DNA of 64,000 nucleotides, from the NCBI GenBank assembly GCA_964611295.1, contig CAZSWV010000002.1, forward strand, positions 146,582 to 210,581. The letters run 5' to 3'. The translations under genes were made by a program, and so were the position numbers. The stretch is from B73-G16 sp964611295 (GTDB taxonomy: Bacteria > Desulfobacterota > B13-G15). The notes below the pieces were generated by a model. That model was not told where the DNA came from, ran no database searches, and saw nothing but the letters and a program-made list of their open reading frames with translations. Below, piece after piece: positions 1 through 9,599 of this stretch (within the stretch, counting starts at the first letter, position 1; each line of letters begins with the position of its first letter).

Positions 1-1118
1 CATGTAAGCACTTCGAAATGAGAATTCCCTCTCCCTATATCGATTTCTATGTAGATCTCTTTACTTTCCAAAAAGGTCCTCTGAAGCTTTTCCTTGTAAG
101 GGACAGGAATGCCCTTCTCGAAAACCGGTATTCCGTTAATCTTCAAAGAAACGCGATTTTCTCTTATTGGAACTCCAGAATCCCCAAGGGCTGCCATTAT
201 CCTTCCCCAATTGGGGTCCCTACCGAAAAGGGCTGTTTTCACCAAAAGGGAGTTTGCCACCCGATGGGCGACCTTTTTTGCTTCTTTTAAGTTTTTGCCC
301 CCTCCTACTATCACCCTTACCACCATAGTGGCCCCTTCGGCGTCTTTTACAATCTGAAAGGCAAGTTCCCTCATCACCTCAACCAAGGCCTCTTTAAACT
401 TTGCCTGATAGTGAGGTGGAACAAGTCCTTTTAGACCATTAGCCAAAAGGAACACAGAGTCATTTGTGCTCTGCTCACCGTCGACTGTTATGGCATTGAA
501 GGATAGGCCCAAGGCTTCTTTAAAGGTCTGTTTTAGTTCTGGAAGCGGTATCTTTAAATCGGTCAATATGAAACACAACATGGTGGCTAAATTAGGGTTT
601 ATCATACCTGCCCCTTTGGCTATACCCAAGATCACCCCTTCTTCTCCGTCTACCTTCACCGTGTCCCAGCATATCTTGGGTACAGTATCTGTAGTCATTA
701 TGGCCTCGGCGGCTTTTAGGAAACCATCGGTTGAAAGTTCCTCCACAGCCCTTGGTAGTGCTTGAGCCACCTTTTCTATAGGAAGCCTCTCGCCGATTAC
801 ACCTGTTGAAGCGACTAGCACCTCTTGAGGCAGAATACCTAACAGTCGGGCGGTTAATTCAGCCATCCTTTTGGCATTCGCAAGGCCTTCTTTGCCTGTA
901 CACGCATTTGCGCATCCGCTATTAGCTACAATAGCCTTCGCTTTTCCTCGGTTTATGACCTTCTTGCTATAAAGTACGGGAGCAGCCTTTACTTTGTTGC
1001 TGGTAAAGGCACCAACTGCTATACAAGACACCTCAGAATAAATAAGGGCCAAATCCAATCCTTCCTTTTTTATCCCACTTTGTACTCCGGCGGCTTTGAA
1101 TCCTTTAGGAACTCTCAT
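1..1118 (-). CDS. argJ: ArgJ, bifunctional glutamate N-acetyltransferase / ornithine acetyltransferase (3' end outside the window)
   Basis: This enzyme transfers acetyl groups between N-acetylornithine and glutamate in arginine synthesis; family members self-cleave at a conserved Thr. The reading frame opens with MRVPKGFKAAGVQSGIK and contains the autocleavage region KGAGMINPNLATML, with the nucleophile Thr near residue 179. About 372 codons are present. ArgJ usually has 390-410 residues, so only some 15-25 C-terminal residues lie beyond the left edge. The ATG (1118-1116) overlaps the secA stop as ATGA, so translation is probably coupled to secA. The family is clear. Whether it also uses acetyl-CoA (bifunctional form) cannot be read from sequence. 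Confidence 0.93.
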   Translation of the reverse strand, partial: MRVPKGFKAAGVQSGIKKEGLDLALIYSEVSCIAVGAFTSNKVKAAPVLYSKKVINRGKAKAIVANSGCANACTGKEGLANAKRMAELTARLLGILPQEVLVASTGVIGERLPIEKVAQALPRAVEELSTDGFLKAAEAIMTTDTVPKICWDTVKVDGEEGVILGIAKGAGMINPNLATMLCFILTDLKIPLPELKQTFKEALGLSFNAITVDGEQSTNDSVFLLANGLKGLVPPHYQAKFKEALVEVMRELAFQIVKDAEGATMVVRVIVGGGKNLKEAKKVAHRVANSLLVKTALFGRDPNWGRIMAALGDSGVPIRENRVSLKINGIPVFEKGIPVPYKEKLQRTFLESKEIYIEIDIGRGNSHFEVLT

Positions 1119-3766
1119 CTTCCACAACAGTACTTATACTTCTTGCCACTTCCACAAGGACATGGGTCGTTCCTTCCAACCTTGGGGGTTTTCCTTTTTT
1201 GAGGGTAACGTGTAGGAACTTGCGGGCTCATTTGGACCTCATGAGGTGAAAAGAAAGCGCGCGTAGCATGAAGGTTTACTGAGGGTGTACGTTCTAAAGA
1301 GGGAGCTTCATCTTTTTGGCTTATTCGGACGGCATAAAGCTTTCGTAAGCTATCTTCCTTAAACCGTTCTATCATCTCCAAGAACATGGCATATCCTTCT
1401 TTTTTGTACTGGACCAAAGGGTCTTTTTGGGCATACCCCCATAAACCTATGCCTTCGCGAAGATGATCCAAGTTCAAAAGGTGTTCCTTCCAATGACTAT
1501 CGAGGGTATGTAGAAGCAAGTATCGCTCTATCTCCCTCATAAGGTCCTCACCTATAAGTCGCTCCTTTTCTTCATAGAAGGTCTTGGCATGGGCGGAAAT
1601 CAAGCGGACTAGTTCCTCTGGTTTGGCTTTGGGCATGTGGTCTATCTCTAAAGGGAAAAAGAAGAGGTTCTTAAAAGCCTCTCTCAATCCCTCCCAATCC
1701 CACTCTTCGGGGGAGGCTTTGGGATCTATGTAGTTGTTCACCATTTCTTCGACAACTTCGTCCACCATCTGCATCACCAGTTCTTTTAAACCCTCTCCTT
1801 TCATAATACGGCGACGCAAGGAATAGACCACTTCCCTTTGTTGGTTCATCACGTTGTCATATTCGAGGAGGTGTTTCCTTATCTCAAAGTTGTGAAGTTC
1901 TACCCTCTTTTGCGCGTTTTCTATGGCTTTTGATATCAAAGGATGGGTTATCGGCTCACCATCTTTAACCCCTAACTTCTCCATTAACCTTTTCAAACGT
2001 TCACCTCCAAAGATCCTAAGCAAGTCGTCCTCTAGGGAAAGGTAAAACCGTGAAGAACCGGGATCTCCTTGGCGCCCTGCCCTTCCCCTGAGTTGATTGT
2101 CGATCCTACGGCTCTCGTGTCTTTCCGTACCTATTACGTGTAGTCCGCCCAACTTAACTACTAATTCTTTTTCCTTCTGGGTGATCTTCAAGGCCTCTTT
2201 ATATGCTTCTTGGTAGGCCTTTTCATCAGCCCCTTCTCCTACCATCTTCTTTGCCAGGAACTTGGGATTACCGCCTAACAATATATCAGTCCCTCTACCT
2301 GCCATGTTGGTAGAGATGGTAACTGCCCCAAACCTTCCTGCTTGGGCTATTATCTCTGCTTCCTTTTCGTGGTGTTTGGCGTTTAACACATGGTGAGGTA
2401 TGCCCCTGCGTTTCAACATCTGGCTAAGACGTTCCGATTTTTCTATAGAGGTCGTTCCAACTAGTACAGGTCTTCCTATCTTATGGAGTTCTTCGATCTC
2501 CTTAACAACTGCCTCAAATTTCTCCCTTTCGGTCTTAAAGATCACATCCGGATAATTGGTCCTTATTAGGGGCCTATTTGTAGGAATTACCACTACGTCT
2601 AAGTTATATATCTTCTTGAATTCAAGGGCCTCAGTATCCGCCGTACCAGTCATTCCAGCTAATTTTTTGTACATCCTAAAGTAGTTTTGAAAGGTTATAG
2701 TAGCAAGGGTCTGATTTTCACGTTCTATCGGTACCCCTTCTTTTGCCTCAATTGCTTGATGGAGGCCATCAGACCACCTGCGTCCAGGCATTAACCTTCC
2801 AGTAAATTCATCAACTATAATCACCTTACCATCTTTTACTACATAATCCCTGTCTCTCTTGAAGAGGTAATGGGCCTTCAAGGCTTGATGTACGTGGTGC
2901 ACAAGGTCTATATGCCGAGGATCATAAAGGTTATCAACTCCTAATAACTCCTCTACTCTACTTACCCCTTCTTCTGTTAAGGCAACTGTTCTCGACTTCT
3001 CGTCTATAGTAAAATGAATATCCTTCTTTAAGTAAGGGATAATCCTATTGATGTGATAATATTTCTCTGTTGATTCCTCTGCAGGACCCGATATGATCAA
3101 TGGGGTACGTGCTTCGTCTATTAGAATAGAGTCCACTTCGTCGATTATCGCATAAAAATGCCCCCGCTGGACACAATCTTCTATAGAAAACTTCAAGTTA
3201 TCCCTTAAATAGTCGAAACCGAACTCATTGTTCGTCCCGTATGTAATGTCGGCAAGGTATGATTTTTTCCTTTCCCGGTCGTCCATATCGTGGGTAATGA
3301 CGCCTACCTCCAATCCCAAAAAGCGGTAGATCACCCCCATCCATTCAGCATCTCTACGGGCTAAGTAGTCGTTGACTGTAACTATATGTACCCCTTTGCC
3401 CAACAAGGCGTTGAGGTATGCCGGCATTGTCGCTACTAAGGTTTTCCCTTCTCCGGTGGCCATTTCGGCGATTTTCCCTTGGTGTAAAACGATGGCCCCC
3501 ATGAGTTGGACATCGAAAGGCCTCTCGCCCAAGGTCCTCCTGGCCACTTCCCTCACAACAGCATAGGCCTCAGGAAGGAGGCTATCTAGGCTTTCGCCCC
3601 TTTCGATGCGTTCCTTGAATTCAGCCGTTTTGGCCTTAAGACGGTAATCAGGGAGTTTCATCATTTGAGGCTCAAGGGAATTTATTCTCTCTACGATGGG
3701 GATCAACTTCTTCAATTCCCTTTCGTTCTTGGTACCGAAGATCTTCTTTAACAAGCCACCTACCAT
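1115..3766 (-). CDS. secA: SecA, preprotein translocase ATPase
   Basis: SecA is the motor that drives unfolded preproteins through SecYEG at the inner membrane. The 883-residue protein has the first helicase-type nucleotide-binding fold with Walker A MATGEGKT near residues 102-109. A DEVDSILIDEART segment follows, then the preprotein cross-linking region and the second fold with GRAGRQGDPGSS. It ends with a zinc-binding C-terminal motif CPCGSGKKYKYCC (about 869-881), which in characterised SecA binds SecB or ribosomes. The ATG has an AGAGGTAGGG ribosome-binding site. It lies 72 bases after the M23 peptidase gene and overlaps argJ by four bases. Length and motif order are normal. Confidence 0.98.
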   Translation of the reverse strand: MVGGLLKKIFGTKNERELKKLIPIVERINSLEPQMMKLPDYRLKAKTAEFKERIERGESLDSLLPEAYAVVREVARRTLGERPFDVQLMGAIVLHQGKIAEMATGEGKTLVATMPAYLNALLGKGVHIVTVNDYLARRDAEWMGVIYRFLGLEVGVITHDMDDRERKKSYLADITYGTNNEFGFDYLRDNLKFSIEDCVQRGHFYAIIDEVDSILIDEARTPLIISGPAEESTEKYYHINRIIPYLKKDIHFTIDEKSRTVALTEEGVSRVEELLGVDNLYDPRHIDLVHHVHQALKAHYLFKRDRDYVVKDGKVIIVDEFTGRLMPGRRWSDGLHQAIEAKEGVPIERENQTLATITFQNYFRMYKKLAGMTGTADTEALEFKKIYNLDVVVIPTNRPLIRTNYPDVIFKTEREKFEAVVKEIEELHKIGRPVLVGTTSIEKSERLSQMLKRRGIPHHVLNAKHHEKEAEIIAQAGRFGAVTISTNMAGRGTDILLGGNPKFLAKKMVGEGADEKAYQEAYKEALKITQKEKELVVKLGGLHVIGTERHESRRIDNQLRGRAGRQGDPGSSRFYLSLEDDLLRIFGGERLKRLMEKLGVKDGEPITHPLISKAIENAQKRVELHNFEIRKHLLEYDNVMNQQREVVYSLRRRIMKGEGLKELVMQMVDEVVEEMVNNYIDPKASPEEWDWEGLREAFKNLFFFPLEIDHMPKAKPEELVRLISAHAKTFYEEKERLIGEDLMREIERYLLLHTLDSHWKEHLLNLDHLREGIGLWGYAQKDPLVQYKKEGYAMFLEMIERFKEDSLRKLYAVRISQKDEAPSLERTPSVNLHATRAFFSPHEVQMSPQVPTRYPQKRKTPKVGRNDPCPCGSGKKYKYCCGR

Positions 3767-3838
3767 TGTCCCTACCTCTTTTCGAAGGCAAAAGATCCCA
3801 TTAGTTAAATTTTCTAACTTTCCTCAGGCAAAGGGAAG

Positions 3839-4714
3839 CTAGTGCATGACATAACGAAGGGGATCTACAGGTTGTTTCCTCACCCATATCTCATAATGGA
3901 GATGAGGACCGGTCGAACGACCTGAATTGCCCACAAGTCCTATCTTCTGCCCCCGATATACCCTTTCGCCTTCTTTCACCAATACCTTGGCCAAGTGCCC
4001 ATATACTGTTTCGATACCATAACCATGCTCGATCCGCATGGCAAGCCCTAAGAACTTGTCATCCCATATTTTCTTCACCCTCCCATCTGCAGGGGCAAGG
4101 ATAGGTGCCCCATATGGGGCTGATATATCTATTCCTGTATGGAATTCCTTGCGCTCTGTAAAAGGATTTGTCCTGACACCGAATCCCGAAGTTACCATGC
4201 CTCTGAGCGGCCACATCGAAGGCATAAGGCGTTCTTCTTTGAGCTTTTTCTCAAGAAGCCTTTGCAGTTGTTCAAGGTTCTCTACCCTCCTTTGGGCCTC
4301 CTTTATCAACTCCTCCAAGGCCTCCTCATCCAGAAGGTCAACACCCACACCACCTTCATTTGCCCTTTTTAGGGAAACTCGTTCTACATCCGTCTTTAAC
4401 GTTTTGCCCCTTACAAGACGTTGCAATCGTTCTTCCAGCTGCCTTAAAGCCGCCAGTTCGTTTGCCAATAACCCTATCCTCTCCTGATAGAACTGCACCT
4501 GTTGGGCCATTTCTTGCTTTGTGGTTTCAAGGTGTTTATGTTTTCTCCAATAATCACATAATAAAAAAGGAAAAGAAATAAGCGATACACAACCTGCAAT
4601 AAACACCCCTAAAAATACTAAAAGAAACCCACGGCCTAAGGTAAACTTCTTTACTTCAAAATCCTTCCCGAATATCCAAATGGTATACTTCATTTCCGAG
4701 GACATTGTTTCCAT
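3839..4714 (-). CDS. Membrane-anchored M23 (LytM) family peptidase with coiled coil
   Basis: Predicted peptidoglycan endopeptidase of the M23 zinc metallopeptidase family, or an activator of an amidase. An N-terminal hydrophobic segment (about residues 25-50) is followed by a long charged coiled coil (about 60-165) and a C-terminal LytM domain. The zinc and catalytic motifs HTGIDIS and GPHLHYE are present, so the domain looks active rather than degenerate. The domain order resembles EnvC/NlpD-type or pilus-associated M23 proteins. The start is uncertain: in-frame TTG (4720), ATG (4714), ATG (4705) and ATG (4693) all lack a good ribosome-binding site; the first ATG is used here. It is first in a cluster with secA and argJ. 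Confidence 0.85.
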   Translation of the reverse strand: METMSSEMKYTIWIFGKDFEVKKFTLGRGFLLVFLGVFIAGCVSLISFPFLLCDYWRKHKHLETTKQEMAQQVQFYQERIGLLANELAALRQLEERLQRLVRGKTLKTDVERVSLKRANEGGVGVDLLDEEALEELIKEAQRRVENLEQLQRLLEKKLKEERLMPSMWPLRGMVTSGFGVRTNPFTERKEFHTGIDISAPYGAPILAPADGRVKKIWDDKFLGLAMRIEHGYGIETVYGHLAKVLVKEGERVYRGQKIGLVGNSGRSTGPHLHYEIWVRKQPVDPLRYVMH

Positions 4715-4897
4715 TAACAAATCAAAAAAACGTTGTCAAGCACGAAATGTTTGTTAAATTCTTTTAATCAAAATGTTCTGAATCTCACAATCTTTTCATT
4801 GAGAAATTATGATCTGAAAGAATTCGCATCTATAAAACTGAATCGAAAAAATTGAGGATGGAAGGCATAGGGGGTTTGGTTTTAGAATTTTTATGAG

Positions 4898-5569
4898 ATG
4901 AACGTGGGTCCTGATGATAAATTGAAGGCTGTGCTATCGGAGGTTTTTTCAAGGCTTTTTAAATTTTATGGGGAATTACCTGAACCTGTGGGCACGCCCT
5001 TTGAGGTGTTGGTAAAGACCTTATTGTCGCAAAACACCAACGATAGAAACCGCGACAAGGCATATCAAGCCCTGAGGGACCGCTTTCCGGACTGGAGGAG
5101 TTTGCAGGATGCTTCAGAAGAAGAGATAGCCCAGTGTTTACGTCCAGCAGGCTTAAATCGGCAAAGGGCGAAGCGCCTTAAAGCTATAGTCGAGCATATC
5201 TTAAAAGGCAGATTTTCTCCGACACTAAGTGAACTATGTGAAATGCAACAAACGGAAGCCTTAGGATGGCTTAGAAGATTGCCAGGCATTGGTCCAAAAA
5301 CCGCCATGTGTGTTTTAGCTTTTGGATGTAAAAGAGACCTATTCCCTGTAGATACCCATATCCTGCGTATAACGAAGAGGTTAGGGATAATACCCCCGCA
5401 AACTAGTTTAGAAAAGGCCCATGAATTATTGGCCCCCTTGGTTCCAAAGGGACACGCCAGACAACTTCACTTGCTCTTAATTCGCTTTGGCAGGGAAATC
5501 TGTAAAGCACGAAGGCCCCTCTGTGGCTATTGTCTGTTCCCTGAGTTTTGTTTATATCCTCATAAATGA
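4898..5569 (+). CDS. nth: Endonuclease III, DNA glycosylase / AP lyase
   Basis: Base-excision repair glycosylase/AP lyase for oxidised pyrimidines. The 223-residue protein has the helix-hairpin-helix LPGIGPKTA with the catalytic Lys, the catalytic Asp in PVDTHI, and a C-terminal iron-sulfur loop CKARRPLCGYCLFPEFC with the exact C-x6-C-x2-C-x5-C spacing. The usual Arg of the GxGRKTA motif is Pro here, which occurs in some EndoIII subfamilies. The gene ends in an ATGA overlap with mfd, which places two DNA-repair genes in one transcription unit. The ATG has a weak ribosome-binding site. Confidence 0.95.
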   Translation: MNVGPDDKLKAVLSEVFSRLFKFYGELPEPVGTPFEVLVKTLLSQNTNDRNRDKAYQALRDRFPDWRSLQDASEEEIAQCLRPAGLNRQRAKRLKAIVEHILKGRFSPTLSELCEMQQTEALGWLRRLPGIGPKTAMCVLAFGCKRDLFPVDTHILRITKRLGIIPPQTSLEKAHELLAPLVPKGHARQLHLLLIRFGREICKARRPLCGYCLFPEFCLYPHK

Positions 5570-8500
5570 ACAAAAGCATCAAAAAAATGAGCGTCAGGAA
5601 CCAATCAGAAGAAATTATACTTCAAAAATGCCTACACGAACTCAACTGTAATAGACTGGTCACAATCAAAGGGTTATCAACTGGAGCACTAGGACTAATG
5701 CTTTCCCAACTTTTTGAGATTTTAAACGGCATTGTTATTACTCCTAGTGAAGAAAAAGCTGAAGAACTTGAAAGCAATATTAACTTTTTTTCGCAAAGAC
5801 GCATATCGCAAATCTTATCACCTGATCCTTATGGAATTTTAGAGCGAGAGCTATCCGCAATGGGAGCACTTTACAGATTCTTCTCAGGCGATATAAGAAC
5901 GATAGTAACCACCCCTCAAGGTTTGTTATTAAAGGTACCCTCTGAGGATAAATTAAGATCAAGTACCTTTTCAATTTCTGTAGGAAGAGAAGAAAACCGA
6001 CAAAGGATTATAGAGAGGTTGATAGAACTAGGGTACGAAAGGGTACCAATGGTAGAAATCCCTGGCGAATTCAGCCTGAGGGGTGCCATTTTAGACATAT
6101 ATCCCCCGGGCTCTGATAATCCGTTAAGGATCGAGTTCCATGACGAATATGTGGAGTCCATACGGCTTTTCGATGTGAGGACACAACGTTCAATCCGTTT
6201 CCTGGAGAAAGCGGATATCGGAGCTGCAAGGTTAGAGGGTGAAAAAACGTTGTTGAGTAGCTTATATGGTGTGGTGGTAATGGTGGATCCTGAGGAAGTT
6301 CTAGAAGAGATCCGAAACCTTGAAGAAGCCGAAGGCAGGCAGATACTAAGGGTTTTGGAGGAGCTTCCTCGCATTTTGATTAACCCTATGATCGCCAAAG
6401 GCGCAGAGCTTCATGTAGAAACCCATAAAGTCACGGGGTTGCGTGAAAAGGTATTGGCAAAAGGGCTGAGCGCTTTAGCGTCTTTCTTGTCAGACTACCT
6501 CGCAGAAGGATATGAGATCCACCTTGTTTCTTCTACTCCTTATCAAACCGAAAGGCTGAAAGAGCTTCTTAAGGATTATGGGTTCACCTTTGACGGCTAT
6601 AAAGAGTACATAAGCTTTGAAACTGGGGAACTTACTGAAGGATTCGTCTGGCCTTCTCTGAGATTGCTTTATATAACGGAATTGGAGATCTTTGGAAAAA
6701 GGGTCACCTCAAAGAGCAAAAGGCCACAGGAAAAACGCAGTGCCTTGTCTTCCATATCCATAGAAGACCTCACACCAGGCGATTACGTGGTCCATGTAGA
6801 TTATGGCATTGGGATATTTAGGGGCTTAAAGAGGTTGGACGTCAACGGACTAAAGGACTTCTTGATGATCGAATATGAAGGGGGTGACAAACTTTACGTT
6901 CCAGTAGAACGACTCAATTTAATCCACAAATGGATAGGTCCCTCGGACCATCCTCCTAAACTTTCACGTCTTGGCGGAACCTCCTGGCAGCGCTTGAAAA
7001 TCCGGACAAAGAAGGCTGTTGCTGAAGTAGCTAGAGAACTCCTTGAACTATACGTACAACGTAAGACCTCGGTTGGCTTTGCCTTTAGCCCACCCGATCC
7101 GCTCTTTCGCGAATTCGAAGCTACTTTCCCCTATGAGGAAACACCCGACCAATTGGAAGCTATCGAGGCGGTTTTAAGGGATATGACCTCTCCCTACCCT
7201 ATGGACCGTTTAATATGCGGGGATGTGGGCTTTGGGAAAACAGAAGTAGCTATAAGGGCTGCCTTTAAGGCCGTTATGGACAACAAACAGGTAGCGGTGT
7301 TGGTGCCGACCACTGTATTAGCTGAACAACATCTCCGCACTTTTAGGGAACGCTTTGAAAGATACCCTATTGTCGTTGAATCCCTCAGCCGGTTTAAGAC
7401 CCCGCGTGAGCAAAAAGAAATCCTAAAGAGGTTAAAAGCAGGTAAGATCGACGTAATCATCGGAACTCATAGACTTTTACAAAAGGATGTGGAGTTTAAA
7501 GATTTGGGATTGTTGATCGTAGATGAAGAACAAAGGTTTGGCGTGAAACACAAAGAAAGGTTAAAGGAACTTAAGAGAAACGTAGATTGTCTTACCTTAA
7601 CTGCAACTCCCATTCCCCGTACCTTACAGATGGCCTTGATCGGTATCAAGGAAATTAGTCTAATAACCACTCCTCCTCCAGAACGTCAGCCTATTAAGAC
7701 GCGAATAATCCCTTTTGATAAAAAGCTCATTAGAAAAGCCATCCTTTTTGAAATAGAGCGAGGAGGCCAGGTGTTTTTCATCCATAATAGGGTAGCTGAT
7801 ATCTTTAACCTTAAACGGCAACTCGAAGAGATAGTGCCAGAAGCCCAAATCGGTGTGGCTCATGGTCAAATGTCCTCCAAAGACCTTGAAAAGGTAATGT
7901 ATAAGTTCGTGACAGGTCAGATAAATGTGTTGCTCTGTACCAGCATTGTGGAATTGGGGTTAGACATACCTAATGCCAATACGATCATCGTCAACGAAGC
8001 CCATACTTTTGGCCTAGCTGATTTATATCAATTGAGAGGCAGGGTAGGTAGGTCCTGGAAGAAGGCCTTCGCTTATTTTATAGTCCCCTCAACAGACCTC
8101 CTCACTAAGGATGCTAGGCGACGTTTGAAGGCCCTTGAGGAATTTACAGAACTTGGGTCCGGTTTCAAACTTGCTATGAAGGACTTGGAGATTAGGGGGG
8201 CGGGTACCTTATTTGGGCATAGACAATCGGGGCATGTGTTCGACGTAGGTTTTGAACTCTACCAAAAGCTCTTAGAGGAAACCTTGAGGGAACTTAAAGG
8301 GGAAAAACCCCGGCCTTTAACCCCTGAAATCAACATCCCCATCGAGGCTTACATACCAGCGGATTACATAGAGTCGGACGCGGAGAGGTTATTGGTCTAC
8401 AGAAGGCTTTCAATGGTAGAGGATTCTCAGGAATTAGAGGAGATAAAGGAAGAATTAAAAGACCGCTATGGTCCTATCCCCGCCCCACTGAAGGGACTGT

Positions 8501-8760
8501 TAGAGGTTATATCGCTTAAGCTAAAACTCCAAAAGCTTGGAATAAGAAGGTTAGACTTTACAGGTGAAGGATTAAGGTTAAAGTTCTTGCCAGATTCGCC
8601 TTTTAGGGAACTTGTACTCTCCAAAGCGATAAAAGAGAGTAACACAAAAGTAGTTTCTTCAGACGAACTTATAGTAAAACTAAAAGGAGATTGGAAGAAA
8701 TTCCTTTTAAGGGTAGAATCATGGGTGGAAAACCCCATGGCAATAGGGGGCGAAAGATGA
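5566..8760 (+). CDS. mfd: Mfd, transcription-repair coupling factor
   Basis: Mfd removes RNA polymerase stalled at lesions and recruits UvrA. The 1064-residue protein has a UvrB-like N-terminal region. The RNA-polymerase-interacting CarD-like domain begins near residue 400 (LTPGDYVVHVDYGIG). The superfamily 2 translocase has Walker A GDVGFGKTE near 552-560 and the Mfd/RecG-type DEEQ box near 653. The TRCF region and D7 domain close the protein. It is somewhat shorter than the roughly 1150 residues of E. coli Mfd. It overlaps nth by four bases and the downstream foldase gene by four bases. The UvrA in this window is unusual (see 12425-14794), so a standard UvrA is expected elsewhere in the genome. 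Confidence 0.97.
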   Translation: MNKSIKKMSVRNQSEEIILQKCLHELNCNRLVTIKGLSTGALGLMLSQLFEILNGIVITPSEEKAEELESNINFFSQRRISQILSPDPYGILERELSAMGALYRFFSGDIRTIVTTPQGLLLKVPSEDKLRSSTFSISVGREENRQRIIERLIELGYERVPMVEIPGEFSLRGAILDIYPPGSDNPLRIEFHDEYVESIRLFDVRTQRSIRFLEKADIGAARLEGEKTLLSSLYGVVVMVDPEEVLEEIRNLEEAEGRQILRVLEELPRILINPMIAKGAELHVETHKVTGLREKVLAKGLSALASFLSDYLAEGYEIHLVSSTPYQTERLKELLKDYGFTFDGYKEYISFETGELTEGFVWPSLRLLYITELEIFGKRVTSKSKRPQEKRSALSSISIEDLTPGDYVVHVDYGIGIFRGLKRLDVNGLKDFLMIEYEGGDKLYVPVERLNLIHKWIGPSDHPPKLSRLGGTSWQRLKIRTKKAVAEVARELLELYVQRKTSVGFAFSPPDPLFREFEATFPYEETPDQLEAIEAVLRDMTSPYPMDRLICGDVGFGKTEVAIRAAFKAVMDNKQVAVLVPTTVLAEQHLRTFRERFERYPIVVESLSRFKTPREQKEILKRLKAGKIDVIIGTHRLLQKDVEFKDLGLLIVDEEQRFGVKHKERLKELKRNVDCLTLTATPIPRTLQMALIGIKEISLITTPPPERQPIKTRIIPFDKKLIRKAILFEIERGGQVFFIHNRVADIFNLKRQLEEIVPEAQIGVAHGQMSSKDLEKVMYKFVTGQINVLLCTSIVELGLDIPNANTIIVNEAHTFGLADLYQLRGRVGRSWKKAFAYFIVPSTDLLTKDARRRLKALEEFTELGSGFKLAMKDLEIRGAGTLFGHRQSGHVFDVGFELYQKLLEETLRELKGEKPRPLTPEINIPIEAYIPADYIESDAERLLVYRRLSMVEDSQELEEIKEELKDRYGPIPAPLKGLLEVISLKLKLQKLGIRRLDFTGEGLRLKFLPDSPFRELVLSKAIKESNTKVVSSDELIVKLKGDWKKFLLRVESWVENPMAIGGER

Positions 8761-9599
8761 AAAGAAACCGGTTGTTCTTGATCTTGGCCTTGGCGGTGAG
8801 TCTAAGCCATTGCACAAAAAAGGAGGAAAAACCTCAAGTCCTTGCTAGGATTGAAAACCGGACGATCACTATCGAAGATTTCCGCAGGGAAATTGAATCC
8901 CTGCCGGAGTTTTTTAAACCACTCTTGGTAGAACCCAAGGCCAAAAAGGAGTTCCTAGGGAAATTGATCGATAGGGAGATATTGATATTGGAAGCTGAAA
9001 AGGCAGGTATCGATAAACGAGAAGACGTAATGCGGAAGATTGAAGAATGTCGCAGAGGGGTGATACTAGAAGCCTTTATTTCTGAAATCATGGCCGGCAA
9101 AGACGAAGTCACCGATGAAGAGGCCAAGAAATACTATGACGAACATAAAGAGGAGTTCCAACTAGGCGAAAGGATACGAGTAAGACATATCGTTGTGAAA
9201 ACACTAGAAGAAGCCCAAGAGATCAAAAAGCGACTTGAAAGAGGGGAAGATTTTGCAGAGTTAGCCCGTAAATACTCCATCAGCCCAGCTGCCAAATGGG
9301 GAGGTGATCTTGGTTATATTCAACGTGGACAGGTGGGAAAGGAATTCGAAAAGGCCGCTTTCTCCTTAAAGAAACCGGGCGATATCAGCGATATAGTGAA
9401 GACTACTTTTGGATACCACATAATCAAATTGGAAGACCGTAAACCTCCACAACAACTTAGCTTCGAAGAAGTAAAAGACAAAATCAAAAATCGCTTGAAA
9501 GAAGAAAAGAGAAGCAAGATTTTGGAAGAATACCTTAAAAAGGCAAAAAAATCGTACAAAATAGAGGTAAACGAGGACCTGTTGGAGAACAATCCATGA
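8757..9599 (+). CDS. PpiC-type peptidylprolyl isomerase lipoprotein (PrsA/SurA-like)
   Basis: Predicted extracytoplasmic foldase. The ATG at 8757 forms ATGA with the mfd stop and yields MKRNRLFLILALAVSLSHC, a lipoprotein signal peptide with Cys19 as the lipidation site. An upstream in-frame ATG at 8691 would add 22 residues and hide the signal, so it is rejected. The 280-residue protein has a SurA/PrsA N-terminal helical chaperone region and a parvulin domain at about residues 120-225. The parvulin hallmarks IRVRHIVV, GEDFAELARKYS, GGDLGYI and FGYHIIKLEDR are present. It probably assists folding of exported proteins in the periplasm or at the outer leaflet. Membrane attachment by lipid is inferred from the lipobox. 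Confidence 0.9.
   Translation: MKRNRLFLILALAVSLSHCTKKEEKPQVLARIENRTITIEDFRREIESLPEFFKPLLVEPKAKKEFLGKLIDREILILEAEKAGIDKREDVMRKIEECRRGVILEAFISEIMAGKDEVTDEEAKKYYDEHKEEFQLGERIRVRHIVVKTLEEAQEIKKRLERGEDFAELARKYSISPAAKWGGDLGYIQRGQVGKEFEKAAFSLKKPGDISDIVKTTFGYHIIKLEDRKPPQQLSFEEVKDKIKNRLKEEKRSKILEEYLKKAKKSYKIEVNEDLLENNP

Noticed and set aside
4711..4739. Promoter for the M23 peptidase based on a perfect TTGACA on the minus strand
   Set aside because: The matching -10 (TAATGG) agrees with consensus at only two positions, so I do not list it as a feature.
8691..8756. Longer N-terminus for the PpiC lipoprotein from the ATG at 8691
   Set aside because: It would bury the lipoprotein signal and overlap mfd by 70 bases; the ATGA overlap at 8757 is the better start.
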